DNA from: Desulfovibrio sp. UBA6121 | GTDB lineage: Bacteria; Desulfobacterota; Desulfovibrionia; Desulfovibrionales; Desulfovibrionaceae | Direction of reading: 5' to 3' | DNA: 64,000 nucleotides | NCBI GenBank assembly: GCA_002422505.1 | Contig: DIVX01000141.1 | Span: forward strand, 468-64,467 | Shown here: piece after piece, positions 53,814 to 62,242 of the stretch | Layout: each line of letters begins with the position of its first letter | Numbering within the stretch: position 1 is the first letter of the stretch | Translations under genes and position numbers: made by a program | The notes under the pieces: model-generated | Databases searched by the model: none | The model's input: only the letters and a program-made list of their open reading frames with translations | Told to the model about the DNA's origin: nothing

Positions 53814-54099
53814 ATGTTTATTTTGCAAAAGGACAACTACACTGAACTTCAGGATCTGCTTGATTTAGCGTCGACGTACTGGGTAGGTGGAATCGTGATT
53901 GCTCCGCTCGGCCCGGGGGGGATACCCACTTGGCGTGTTTGAGGATGTGAATATTTATGCTTCTTCGCATCATCTTTTTGAGGACTGCCGGGAATAGGTT
54001 CTGCAGGCCAGAGCTTATCTTGCGAATATGCTGTTACGCCGAAGTGAAATAGAGGCGGCGGGCAGGTCTGTGCTAGAAGTTGCATGGAAAGTTTTTTAG
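53814..54099 (+). pseudogene. C-terminal fragment of a type A radical SAM gene
   Basis: The reading MFILQKDNYTELQDLLDLAS, then IVIAPLGPG, matches the C-terminus of the type A protein encoded at 50009-51670 almost residue for residue. A one-base change in the following G-run shifts the frame, after which VFEDVNIYASSHHLFEDCRE, a stop, and LRRSEIEAAGRSVLEVAWKVF complete the match to the normal stop at 54099. It is a decayed third copy, lacking all catalytic parts. The similarity to 51390-51670 shows that the type A gene was duplicated within the island. Confidence 0.85.
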
Positions 54100-54109
54100 T
54101 TGTATGATG

Positions 54110-54420
54110 CACGAGTTTGCTGCACATGCTCTTTGAGGCTGGTTGGAGAAGGCAGGCATCAAGGCGCTACTCATCGCGCCTGGTCCCCTTGGGAGAACGA
54201 CTACGGCGAAAGTTTCAACGGAAAGCTGCGGGACGAGAAGCTCAAGGGGGAAATTTTCTACACGCTGAGGGAAGCTTAAGACGTTCTGGGAATGTGGCGC
54301 AAGGAGTGCAATACCATCAGACCGCACAGTTCGCTGGGGTAATGTCCGCCAGCACCGGCCACCACCTTCCCCTGGATTAAGGCGCTCCCCTTGGAGGTCA
54401 CGTCTTGCCCCAAGATTAGA
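54110..54420 (+). pseudogene. IS3-family orfB C-terminal fragment
   Basis: WLEKAGIKALLIAPG, then (one base lost) SPWENDYGESFNGKLRDEKLKGEIFYTLREA, a stop, and VLGMWRKECNTIRPHSSLG are the end of an IS3 transposase, including the catalytic Glu segment. At least one frameshift and two in-frame stops are present. It begins immediately after the radical SAM remnant and is interrupted at 54448 by a second IS. Its own right end probably survives at 55750-55775. Confidence 0.8.
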
Positions 54421-54516
54421 GAACATCAAACTCGAGTAGCCCTCATTTGGACCGGACATCTTGCAAGCGGAGATAGGACTAGCCCTATCTCCAGACCTTG
54501 TGCTAACGGGGAAGCA

Positions 54517-54882
54517 GTGGTGGAGGTGCTGGCCACTGTCCACCGTCGACGGTGGACAGTGGCCGAGAAGGTTCAGCTGGACCAGGAGTCGTTGCAGCCG
54601 GGCATGAACGTCTCGTACGTTGCCCGCAGGAACGGCCTCTCGCCCAGCCAGTTGTTTCGCTTCAGGAAGCTCATGAGTGACGGTGGTAAGGCCGCTGTTC
54701 AGGCTGACGACCAGGTTGTCGGCGCCGGTGAAGTCCGGGCGCTCAAGAAGCGCATACGAGACCTGGAGCTGATGCTGGGCAAGAAGACCATGGAGGTCGA
54801 AATCCTTCAGGAGGCCATGGAGATAGCGCGTGAAAAAACTGCTCTCGCGCACTCCGTTGCCTTGGGAGACGGTTTCCAATGA
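54517..54882 (+). CDS. IS3-family (IS2-like) transposase OrfA
   Basis: 121 residues from GTG 54517 (GTG 54520 is equivalent); GGGGAAG lies upstream. The helix-turn-helix is LDQESLQPGMNVSYVARRNGLSPSQLFRFRKLM (residues ~22-54), followed by a leucine-zipper helix (VRALKKRIRDLELMLGKKTMEVEILQEAMEIAREK). OrfA supplies DNA binding to the OrfAB transposase formed by programmed frameshifting. Its stop overlaps the orfB ATG. Confidence 0.82.
   Translation: MVEVLATVHRRRWTVAEKVQLDQESLQPGMNVSYVARRNGLSPSQLFRFRKLMSDGGKAAVQADDQVVGAGEVRALKKRIRDLELMLGKKTMEVEILQEAMEIAREKTALAHSVALGDGFQ
54531..54564. repeat. Perfect 34-bp palindrome inside OrfA
   Basis: GGCCACTGTCCACCGTC is followed directly by its exact reverse complement, with no spacer. 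It encodes part of the OrfA N-terminus (ATVHRRRWTVAE). A DNA or RNA of this sequence would form a 17-bp cruciform arm or a strong hairpin near the 5' end of the transposase message. Confidence 0.95.
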
Positions 54883-55723
54883 AGCGTGTCGCCGAGGCGC
54901 TGACGGTTTCGCGCTTCAGGCTGGCGGAGCGGTTGAAAGAGCCCGCCCAAGGGCGTCCACCTCGCTACTCCAAGGCCGAGGACGAGGTACTGTTGCCGCT
55001 GATTCGCGACATCATCAACCACCTGACCTACGGCGACCGCCGAGTTTGCGCCGTGCTGAACCGGAGCCTGAGGCAAGAGGGCCATGCGAGCGTCAACCAC
55101 AAGCGGGTGTATCGCGGATTATGCGCCTTCACGGCCTGCTTTTGGCCAGACACAAGGGCTACCGGCTAGACCGCAGCCACGATGGCAAGGTCATCACTCT
55201 CAAAAGCAACCTTCGCTGGTGTTCTGACGGATTCGAAGTTCATTGCGACAACGGCGAAGTGGTGCGGGTGGTCTTCGCCCTTGATTGCTGTGACTGCGAG
55301 GCCATGGGGGCCATTGTGACCACAGCGGGCATCAGCGACCAGATGGTGCATGATTTGATGCTGGAGTGCGTGGAGAAGCGGTTTGGAGCGCTGAAGGTCC
55401 CGCACCCAGTCGAATGGCTCTCGGACAACGGCTCCTGCTACACGGCCAAGGAAACTGTGGAGTTCGCATCCTTGCTTGGCCTGCTCTCGCGGTTCACGCC
55501 GGTGCGCAGTCCGGAAAGCAATGGCATGGCAGAGGCCTTTATGAATACCTTCAAACGGGATTACGTGTGTGTCCACGCCTGTCCCGATGCGGCAACGATT
55601 CTGGCCCAGCTGCCGGGCTGGTTCGAGGACGATAACGAGAGGCATCCCCACAAGGGGCTACGGATGATGAAGTCGCCAAGAGAATTCATCCGCTCGTCAG
55701 CAACCGCAGGGTGTCCGGTTTAG
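54879..55723 (+). pseudogene. IS3-family (IS2-like) transposase OrfB, frameshifted
   Basis: The N-terminal part is in frame from ATG 54879 to about 55118 (VAEALTVSRFRLAERL, YGDRRVCAVLNRSLRQEGHASVNHKRVYR). Two extra bases (GG) at ~55119 shift it, and the rest continues in another frame: IMRLHGLLLARHKG, FALDCCDCEAMG, WLSDNGSCYTAKETVEFA and SPESNGMAEAFMNTFKRDYV, with the DDE integrase residues present. Apart from this one frameshift the coding sequence is intact, so the damage is recent. Confidence 0.85.
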
Positions 55724-55749
55724 CGGGGGCAACTCCACAAACATAATGA

Positions 55750-55775
55750 GTGGTACAACTTCTGGGGGCAGGTCA
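55750..55775 (-). repeat. Right terminal repeat of the older IS3-type element
   Basis: On the minus strand this reads TGACCTGCCCCCAGAAGTTGTACCAC, starting with the same TGACCT-N-CCCCC pattern and TTGTA-N-CAC as the left end at 48974. It lies 29 bp beyond the inserted IS2-like element, consistent with being the tail of the orfB fragment at 54110-54420. The remaining 55776-56013 is A+T-rich leader for the next gene, without a gene of its own. Confidence 0.55.
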
Positions 55776-56013
55776 GCGCATGTGTATTTGAAAATGTAAT
55801 TTTCCAATATTTGCATAGCTAGGAATACTTACACGACATGCATGGCTGCGTATCCATATCAGTGAATGTTCTTCATGTATTGCCGATCTGTTGTTTGGCG
55901 TGTAGACTCTTAACAGGTGAGTTATTATTTATCGTTGGATCGGTTTGTTATGCACAGCAAGAGAAAATGTGACTAGGCAATCCTAATACTGTCCAAACGC
56001 CGGGGTCTTCTCT

Positions 56014-57756
56014 ATGTTAGAAGTTGCTGAGCTCATCGAACGTTTTGGTCCATCCTTTTGTGTGCTACCTTGGATACATTTAGATATTAATATGACAGGA
56101 GTATGTAAAGCATGCTGCATGACTTTGCCGTTGCGCGATATAGGGAGCGAAGTTCTTAGCGTTTACGAATCATCGCTTGATGATGTATGGAATTCAGATT
56201 CTATTCGGGCCATGCGACGCGCCATGGTTTTTGGTGAGGAAGTGCCAGATTGTTTAGCAACATGCATCGTAAGGGAAAAGTCTGGCGGTCTGAGCCGTCG
56301 GCTAATGGAAAATAGACGTTGGGAAAATGAGCACGTTGAGAGAAAAGGCGTCAGCATAGCTGATTTAAAGACAGAAGCAATTAAAAACAATTTTCGGATA
56401 CACTCTCTTCCGGTGGATTTAACTTTGGAAGCTGATAATTTGTGCAATCTTGCATGTCGGATGTGTAACCCTGGTACCAGTTCTAGAGTTGAGCATGACT
56501 CTGTTCACAAAAATTATGAGAAGCGGACAATTTCTTTCCCGACATGGAGAAATAATTCATTAGATGTCTTGCCGTTAATGCTATATCGCGTGACATATTA
56601 TGGTTTTCGTGAATATAACGATAGTGTTAAAGACAAGGTCGTCTGGATTGCAGGCGCAGCGGAGATTCGTATCGCGCTCATTAATGAATATATCGAATGT
56701 TTGGCGATCCGGTTGTCGTCACAGTCACTGAGTCGAGAAATTCATGTTTGTGTAAATGGTGAACTCGTATACTCGACTGCAAATGGGCAAGCCAACCCTC
56801 GTGATATTCTGGTGAAATTGGGGAGGCACTATGAGGATCTTTACCTTAATTTTGATTGTTGTGATACTTCTGTTAACTCTTCATCTGACGAGCTTGTTGG
56901 CTTTGGACTCGAACGCGTTACGGTCAAGAGAAGTGTGGATAAACTTCCAGGCACGGAAATGTTGTATAGTAGATTTCCTGGAAAACGTCACTGGATTCAG
57001 GAAGATGATTTTGTTTTTGGGGAGCTGTTGACTGATAATGTGCAGTTACAGAGAGTGACATTTTCTGGTGGCGAGCCGCTCATAAACCCAAACGTTTTAC
57101 GCCTTATCCACCTTTTAAGCAAAAGTAATAGCTCAAAGCAAATCACTCTCTGCCTAGCTACAAATGGAACGGTTTACAACACGGAAGTTTTTGACTTGGC
57201 TAAAGATTTCAGGCTATTGTGTCTCAGCGTCAGTGTCGATGCCATTGGTCCTGTCAATGAATACATTAGGCATGGCACAAAAATGCAAGAAGTAGAAAGT
57301 AATTTGCACAAAATGGCTTTGACTAAGAATGTATTTCTAATGATCTCGAGTACTATCAACGCATATAATGTACTAGAATTTTCTAATGTTCTTCGTTTTT
57401 GTGACTGCCATGGTTTAGTAAACTATGCAAACTTTATAACTAACCCTGACTATCTGAGCATGAATGTTCTGCCTCCGTCTGTTCGTAAAATCGCGTCGCA
57501 AAGATTGAACGAGTATGCTGCAACTGATGATGGTATTTTAGCCAATAAAAAAAGCGCAATCGCGCATGCCCAGAGGCTAGATCTTCAGGGTCTGCAATTC
57601 GATCCGTCTAAATTGCAGAAATTCATGATTTTTACTAATGATCTTGATAGAAGTAGAAAGCAATGTGTACGCAAAACTTTACCTGAATTAGTCCAACTTC
57701 TCGAGTCTGCAGGTTATCCCTGGGCTGACGAGACAAAGTATTGGGGGGCAATTTGA
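56014..57756 (+). CDS. Radical SAM protein, type B paralogue
   Basis: 580 residues. It matches the type B protein at 51745-53478 over its length: N-terminal FCVLPWIHLDINMTGVCKACC, WNSDSIRAMRRAMVFG and PDCLATC; core CNLACRMC with Cys144/Cys148/Cys151; the same ~155-residue insertion; SGGEPLINPNVLRL at 351-364; C-terminal FTNDLDRSRKQCVRKTLPELVQLLESAGYPWADETKY. All cluster ligands are conserved, but the insertion has diverged strongly. The stop overlaps the TTG start of the following type A gene, so B2 and A2 are translationally coupled. The ATG at 56014 has only a weak upstream site. Confidence 0.85.
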   Translation: MLEVAELIERFGPSFCVLPWIHLDINMTGVCKACCMTLPLRDIGSEVLSVYESSLDDVWNSDSIRAMRRAMVFGEEVPDCLATCIVREKSGGLSRRLMENRRWENEHVERKGVSIADLKTEAIKNNFRIHSLPVDLTLEADNLCNLACRMCNPGTSSRVEHDSVHKNYEKRTISFPTWRNNSLDVLPLMLYRVTYYGFREYNDSVKDKVVWIAGAAEIRIALINEYIECLAIRLSSQSLSREIHVCVNGELVYSTANGQANPRDILVKLGRHYEDLYLNFDCCDTSVNSSSDELVGFGLERVTVKRSVDKLPGTEMLYSRFPGKRHWIQEDDFVFGELLTDNVQLQRVTFSGGEPLINPNVLRLIHLLSKSNSSKQITLCLATNGTVYNTEVFDLAKDFRLLCLSVSVDAIGPVNEYIRHGTKMQEVESNLHKMALTKNVFLMISSTINAYNVLEFSNVLRFCDCHGLVNYANFITNPDYLSMNVLPPSVRKIASQRLNEYAATDDGILANKKSAIAHAQRLDLQGLQFDPSKLQKFMIFTNDLDRSRKQCVRKTLPELVQLLESAGYPWADETKYWGAI

Positions 57757-59525
57757 AGTCTTATACTGAACACTTTTGGAGGGGTGTGTCACGCGTGACT
57801 AATTTGCTGAGTTTAGGGGGCTACGGCGGTTTATTTCCCGCTACTGAAGCAGAATTCTTTGAGCAGATAAATAAACATTTTCAGGTCGGCGTAAACGTTC
57901 CCACCAGACTGTCTATGGGACTCACTTCAACAGAAGGGGATAAGGCGTTTTCTGATTTTATAGATCGGATAGAACTTCATTGGCCAACATATGCCGCAGC
58001 CTGGAGTGAAGCCCTCAAATCAAAAAGTTTTAATAAGTTACCTGGAGCGATCAGACGTTTAATTAATCACCTCAAATCGACCGATATTGTTGATGTAGAC
58101 TATCCATTGTTTCGGACTGTTGGTAATCCACAAAATAGTTTTTTTGATGTGCGTTTGCTAAAATCTTTGTCCATTCTTTGTGCAGGGGAAGCGATGTCAC
58201 CCCACTTTCTCTATCTTCTTACACAGGCGGATCCATTAGACCCTTTGAACTACCTTAATTATGCCGCACTCGCTCAGACTCTTTTAGATAAAGGTGAATT
58301 GCACAAAGCCGCTGGCTTTGCAGCTGAAGCTAGGCGATTACGCGCATACGATTTATGTGTTTCTAAAACTGTCATGGCTACGCGAAGGGACCTTCACCGC
58401 AAATCAACAAATCCTGAAGTGAACACTAGGATTAAGGCTCATTACTCAGACCGATTTTGCTCTGCCCCCTTTGTTTTTTTGAATATCTTTTCGTATCAGG
58501 ACAGACAGCCACTGGGCTTTACTTTATGCTTATGTTCAATGTGGGCACCGGTTGTATTCAGTAAAGATTTTGGTTGGAATAGCCAGCAAGCACAGGACTT
58601 CAGACATAGCATTCTGGACGGAAGCTTCCGATATTGTAACGAATTGCTTTGCCCATTTCTTGTGCATAACACTCTCCCCCGACGTGCCGACGTGAATGAT
58701 CCTTATATGAAGATGATTATTAATAATAATACCGCGGTACTTGATAGAGGTCCATCAAATATTGTATTGGCTTATGATAGGAGCTGCAATCTTTCGTGCC
58801 CGTCTTGCCGTGGAAAAGTCTACCTGGCTGATCAAAAAACCACCAATTTTTATAATGAAATAATCAATGACCTACTTCCTCCTTTATTACTACAGGCAAA
58901 AACTCTTGAGCTATCGCAAACTGGTGAAGCGTTAGCCTCGCCACATTTCCGGAGTGTGCTTAAAGATATTGATCCACTAAAGTATCCCAATCTCAAAATT
59001 AAGTTGTTAAGCAACACAAAACTTGTCACACAAAGAACGTGGGATGAGTTGGGAGAAACAGCAAAATTGATAAAAACATTGCACTTGTCGATCGATGGCG
59101 CAACCCCACAAACACTTGAGAAGTTGAGAAGGGGATTGAGATGGGATGATATGTTAAAGTCATTAGATTTTGTTCGCGCTTTGCGGAGAAAGCTTACGCT
59201 AGAATCAATAATTGTTTGTTTTATCGTTCAGCGAGATAACTTTCGAGAATTACCAGAAATGCTGAAGCTATGTTCAGAATATTGTGTCGATGTTTTTGTT
59301 CCATTACCTATACAGTCGCACGGATCATATACGAATGATGAGTTCAGGGACCTTGATGTAGTAGACCCTGCACATCGGATGCATTCAGAATATTTAGATA
59401 TTGTCAATAGCACACTTGCTGCCTATCGTTCCATGCAGGAAAACGCACACACCATATTGAGTGCTGGGCGGTCTATTCCAGTCTTGTCTGGGAGAATTTT
59501 TGCTCAGGGCAATAAAGTAAACTGA
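57753..59525 (+). CDS. Radical SAM protein, type A paralogue
   Basis: 590 residues from TTG 57753, whose start overlaps the type B stop (TTGA) and is preceded by a run of six G; TTG 57741 is an alternative. The helical N-terminus is ~35 residues longer than in the 50009 paralogue. Counting from 57741, SPASM-like cysteines are Cys240, Cys263, Cys265, Cys299 and Cys304 (GFTLCLCSMWAPV, SILDGSFRYCNELLC). The SAM cluster is Cys349/Cys353/Cys356 in SCNLSCPSC, followed by SQTGEALAS and LHLSIDGATPQTLEKLRRG. It probably works with the type B partner. Confidence 0.85.
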   Translation: MKSYTEHFWRGVSRVTNLLSLGGYGGLFPATEAEFFEQINKHFQVGVNVPTRLSMGLTSTEGDKAFSDFIDRIELHWPTYAAAWSEALKSKSFNKLPGAIRRLINHLKSTDIVDVDYPLFRTVGNPQNSFFDVRLLKSLSILCAGEAMSPHFLYLLTQADPLDPLNYLNYAALAQTLLDKGELHKAAGFAAEARRLRAYDLCVSKTVMATRRDLHRKSTNPEVNTRIKAHYSDRFCSAPFVFLNIFSYQDRQPLGFTLCLCSMWAPVVFSKDFGWNSQQAQDFRHSILDGSFRYCNELLCPFLVHNTLPRRADVNDPYMKMIINNNTAVLDRGPSNIVLAYDRSCNLSCPSCRGKVYLADQKTTNFYNEIINDLLPPLLLQAKTLELSQTGEALASPHFRSVLKDIDPLKYPNLKIKLLSNTKLVTQRTWDELGETAKLIKTLHLSIDGATPQTLEKLRRGLRWDDMLKSLDFVRALRRKLTLESIIVCFIVQRDNFRELPEMLKLCSEYCVDVFVPLPIQSHGSYTNDEFRDLDVVDPAHRMHSEYLDIVNSTLAAYRSMQENAHTILSAGRSIPVLSGRIFAQGNKVN

Positions 59526-59764
59526 ATTTTTTAGTCGTTTCATTAAAATGTTTGCGTAAGAGTATGTTCAAAAGCCGTTGTATCGTTTTGCTATATCTAT
59601 AAAGCATCTTGTGATTCGATCGAAATTGTAGCTATAAGTGTGGTTGTTTCAGCTGTCTCTAGTGAGTTTTGCTTGGGGCTTTTTGATTACAAGACTTGCT
59701 ATATGGTGCATTGCTTTCTGCTAGTCGTTTTACTTCTAACTCAAACAATGGTGAGCGTACACAA

Positions 59765-60529
59765 ATGAGAAAGATCACATGGCTCGGCGGATCTTCGGAG
59801 AAAGCAGTAGAGCGCTTTGCAGTCAACAATATTCTATTTGAACTCGATCACCAGGATTACAAAAAAAAAACCACGAAAGAATTAGTGCTACTTTGCAAGA
59901 CATCACGTTTGCTTAAGTCATATATAGAAATATTTTCGAAGCATCGCTGTTCTAAAATTCTAGAGTTTGGAATATTTGAAGGTGGTAGTGCTCTTTTTTG
60001 TGCGTCCCTCCTCGATAATTTAGAAAAAATTGTTTCCGTTGATCTTCGGCCTTTTAATCCTGTTGTTGACAAGATTATTCGCCAGAACAATATGCAGGAA
60101 CAGGTTAAGTTGTATTATGGTATGCGCCAAGACAGTCCTGATATAAAAAAAATTGCAAGAGAAGAGTTCGCTGGTCAGATTGATATTATTATTGATGATT
60201 GCTCACACAGCTATGGGCCAACAAAGGCTTCTTTTGAAATGATGTTTCCACTCCTTTCACCAGGAGGTCTTTATATCATTGAAGATTGGGCCTGGGCACA
60301 CTGGCCTGGATACCAATCCAAAGGAAGCACCTTCAGTAACGAACCTGCTCTCACAAATTTGATATTTGAATTAATTTCCTTGCGCGGCACTCACCAGGAA
60401 TGGTTTCAAGATATTACAATTAAGAATGTTTCGATGGTCGTCATACAGAAGGGGAATGCGGCCATCGCTGAACCGATGGACATAGCGGGCTCAACTCTCA
60501 TGAGGGGAAAACGACTTCAACCCATTTAG
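59765..60529 (+). CDS. Class I SAM-dependent methyltransferase, tandem copy 1
   Basis: 254 residues from ATG 59765 with GGTGAG upstream; the frame is open to 59696 but without support. SAM motif I is KILEFGIFEGGSALFCASLL and the acidic strand is KIVSVDLRPFNPVVDKII; IDIIIDDCSHSYGPTKASFEMMFPLLSPGGLYIIEDW is the product-side region, typical of methyltransferase family 24-like or cephalosporin-hydroxylase-type sugar enzymes. A metal-dependent O-methylation is possible given the DD and ED pairs. The next gene is a close paralogue in tandem. Confidence 0.82.
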   Translation: MRKITWLGGSSEKAVERFAVNNILFELDHQDYKKKTTKELVLLCKTSRLLKSYIEIFSKHRCSKILEFGIFEGGSALFCASLLDNLEKIVSVDLRPFNPVVDKIIRQNNMQEQVKLYYGMRQDSPDIKKIAREEFAGQIDIIIDDCSHSYGPTKASFEMMFPLLSPGGLYIIEDWAWAHWPGYQSKGSTFSNEPALTNLIFELISLRGTHQEWFQDITIKNVSMVVIQKGNAAIAEPMDIAGSTLMRGKRLQPI

Positions 60530-60591
60530 TTGATCTGGTTTTGCGGACCACATTGAGTACAATAGAGCGTATAAAGACATTGGGGATAACT

Positions 60592-61398
60592 ATGAATCCA
60601 AGCCGCAGTGAATTAGAAATTGATGAACGCAGTATGCGTAAATTTGATTATTGGGAAAGCAGTTCCGAGGAAAATATTAGCTATTTAGAAAGTAATGGGT
60701 TGCTTTTTGAGCTAGACTATCTCGACTATAAAAAGAAAAGTTCTGAAGAAAAGTTACTGCTGTGCAAACCAATTCAAATGGTTGAAGAGTATATTCGTTT
60801 ATTCTCCCAATGTCCACACGGACGAATCCTTGAGTTTGGTATATTTGAAGGTGGAAGTGCAATATTTTACGCTACACTTCTTAAGAATATAGAAAGAATT
60901 GTTTCTGTAGATCAGCGTTCACACAGTCAAGTCGTTGAGAATATTATCCGCAAATGTGAATTACAAGACAAAGTTAAACTACATTATAAAACACCCCAAG
61001 ACAGCCCGATTGTTAGAAGCATTGTGATGAATGAACTTGAGGGCAAGCCAGATATCATCATTGATGATTGCTCACATCTTTACGGCCCGACAAAGGGAAC
61101 ATTTCAAATGATGTTTCCGCTTCTTGCGCCAGGTGGGCTCTATATCATTGAGGATTGGGCTTGGGCACATCGCCCTCGACACCAGGTGGCCACATCGGTG
61201 TTTAACGGTGAGATAGCCCTTACCAATCTACTCTTTGAGCTTATAGCTTTGAAAGGCACACAGATTGGTTGGTTTCAGGAGATTACTATAAACAAATTGG
61301 CAATGCTTATAATCAAAAAGGGATACGAAGTGGTAGATGATCCACTGGATATCACCGCTGCTACTGCGATGCGCGGGAAAACAATAGGGTATATTTAA
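60592..61398 (+). CDS. Class I SAM-dependent methyltransferase, tandem copy 2
   Basis: 268 residues from ATG 60592, which has GGGGAT 5 bp upstream. It is a clear paralogue of the preceding gene: RILEFGIFEGGSAIFYATLL, RIVSVDQRSHSQVVENII, PDIIIDDCSHLYGPTKGTFQMMFPLLAPGGLYIIEDWAWAH, and the same C-terminal pattern DITAATAMRGKT. The copies differ most in the N-terminal ~50 residues, so they may act on different positions or sugars. It lies 62 bp after copy 1. Confidence 0.82.
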   Translation: MNPSRSELEIDERSMRKFDYWESSSEENISYLESNGLLFELDYLDYKKKSSEEKLLLCKPIQMVEEYIRLFSQCPHGRILEFGIFEGGSAIFYATLLKNIERIVSVDQRSHSQVVENIIRKCELQDKVKLHYKTPQDSPIVRSIVMNELEGKPDIIIDDCSHLYGPTKGTFQMMFPLLAPGGLYIIEDWAWAHRPRHQVATSVFNGEIALTNLLFELIALKGTQIGWFQEITINKLAMLIIKKGYEVVDDPLDITAATAMRGKTIGYI

Positions 61399-61462
61399 GT
61401 ATGTTCTATGGATATACAGCCTTTCAAATTTGTCCTACATGGAACCGCGACGGGGAAAGAAA

Positions 61463-62242
61463 TTGAAGCCCGCCATTTTTATGCATATACAAAAGACTGC
61501 GGGCACGGCCATTATACAATTACTTCGTGCCCATTATGGATATGCTAACTCCTCAAGCCATGGCGACCATTTTTCCCAACTTGACGAACTTACATTGGAA
61601 AACAGATTTTTTTCTAACTCTAAGCTGGTCGCACGGTATCAGTGTATGGGGTTTATTTCTGGTCACTTTGGTTACGACTTTTGCCGCAGGTTCATGGATG
61701 ATAGGTATTCGTTTACATTTTTACGTGACCCAGTCGAGCGCGTACTTTCGTACTATTTTTTCTGCCGCGAGCGGGATCCGCTGGAGTATTTTGAATATGG
61801 CCTATCGCAACGAGTACCTTTGGAAACTTTTTTAGGTATGGGGCTAAACAATCCAGCTCTGCGTATACGGATATGGAACAACATGACATGGGCACTTGCC
61901 CATGGGAATTGGGCCCATACACCACGTGCGATAGACTCGTTTTCCTCGAACGAGCTGTTGGATCTCGCCCTCGATCATCTTTCACGTTTTACATTCATCG
62001 GATTGGCCGAGTGTTTTCAGCATGATCGGGACACAATACTATCACATCTGGGGATTCCTGCTCCGCTTGACAACGAATATGTGAACGCAAACCTGGGACG
62101 TCCCAAGGCAAGGGACTTGTCTGAGTCAGCACGTAAAATTCTTGCAGATCTTACATGTCTTGACCAAATGCTTTATGATTCTGTATTAGCAACAAAGACT
62201 GATGCGAAAGGCGCTCCAATGCTAGGTGATGTAAATGCATGA
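61463..62242 (+). CDS. Sulfotransferase family 2-like protein, paralogue
   Basis: 259 residues from TTG 61463, preceded by GGGGAAAG and aligning with the start of the paralogue at 48159; ATG 61439 would add eight residues. The PAPS loop FMHIQKTAGTA and the 3'-phosphate site YSFTFLRDPVERVLSYYFF are intact, and GFISGHFGYDFCRRFMDDR matches the other copy. It likely sulfates a sugar of the exported glycan. It overlaps the TylF-like gene by 8 bp. Confidence 0.85.
   Translation: MKPAIFMHIQKTAGTAIIQLLRAHYGYANSSSHGDHFSQLDELTLENRFFSNSKLVARYQCMGFISGHFGYDFCRRFMDDRYSFTFLRDPVERVLSYYFFCRERDPLEYFEYGLSQRVPLETFLGMGLNNPALRIRIWNNMTWALAHGNWAHTPRAIDSFSSNELLDLALDHLSRFTFIGLAECFQHDRDTILSHLGIPAPLDNEYVNANLGRPKARDLSESARKILADLTCLDQMLYDSVLATKTDAKGAPMLGDVNA

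Larger units (their letters stand above)
54448..55721 (+). mobile_element. IS3-family (IS2-like) insertion sequence, ~1.27 kb, inserted in an older IS
   Basis: Left end TGGACCGGACATCTTGC (from 54448) and right end read on the other strand TAAACCGGACACCCTGC (from 55721) form terminal inverted repeats with the shared core ACCGGACA. The element contains orfA and orfB overlapping by ATGA at 54879, as in IS3-type elements, and orfB ends inside the right repeat. A 9-bp hairpin (GGAGATAGG/CCTATCTCC, 54469-54492) lies in the left end. No target-site duplication was clear. orfB has a frameshift, so the element is likely inactive unless rescued in trans. Confidence 0.75.

Noticed and set aside
55100..55140. 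OrfB frame change considered as programmed frameshifting
   Set aside because: IS3 programmed frameshifting occurs at the orfA/orfB junction, not within orfB; two extra bases and no slippery sequence at this site indicate mutation.
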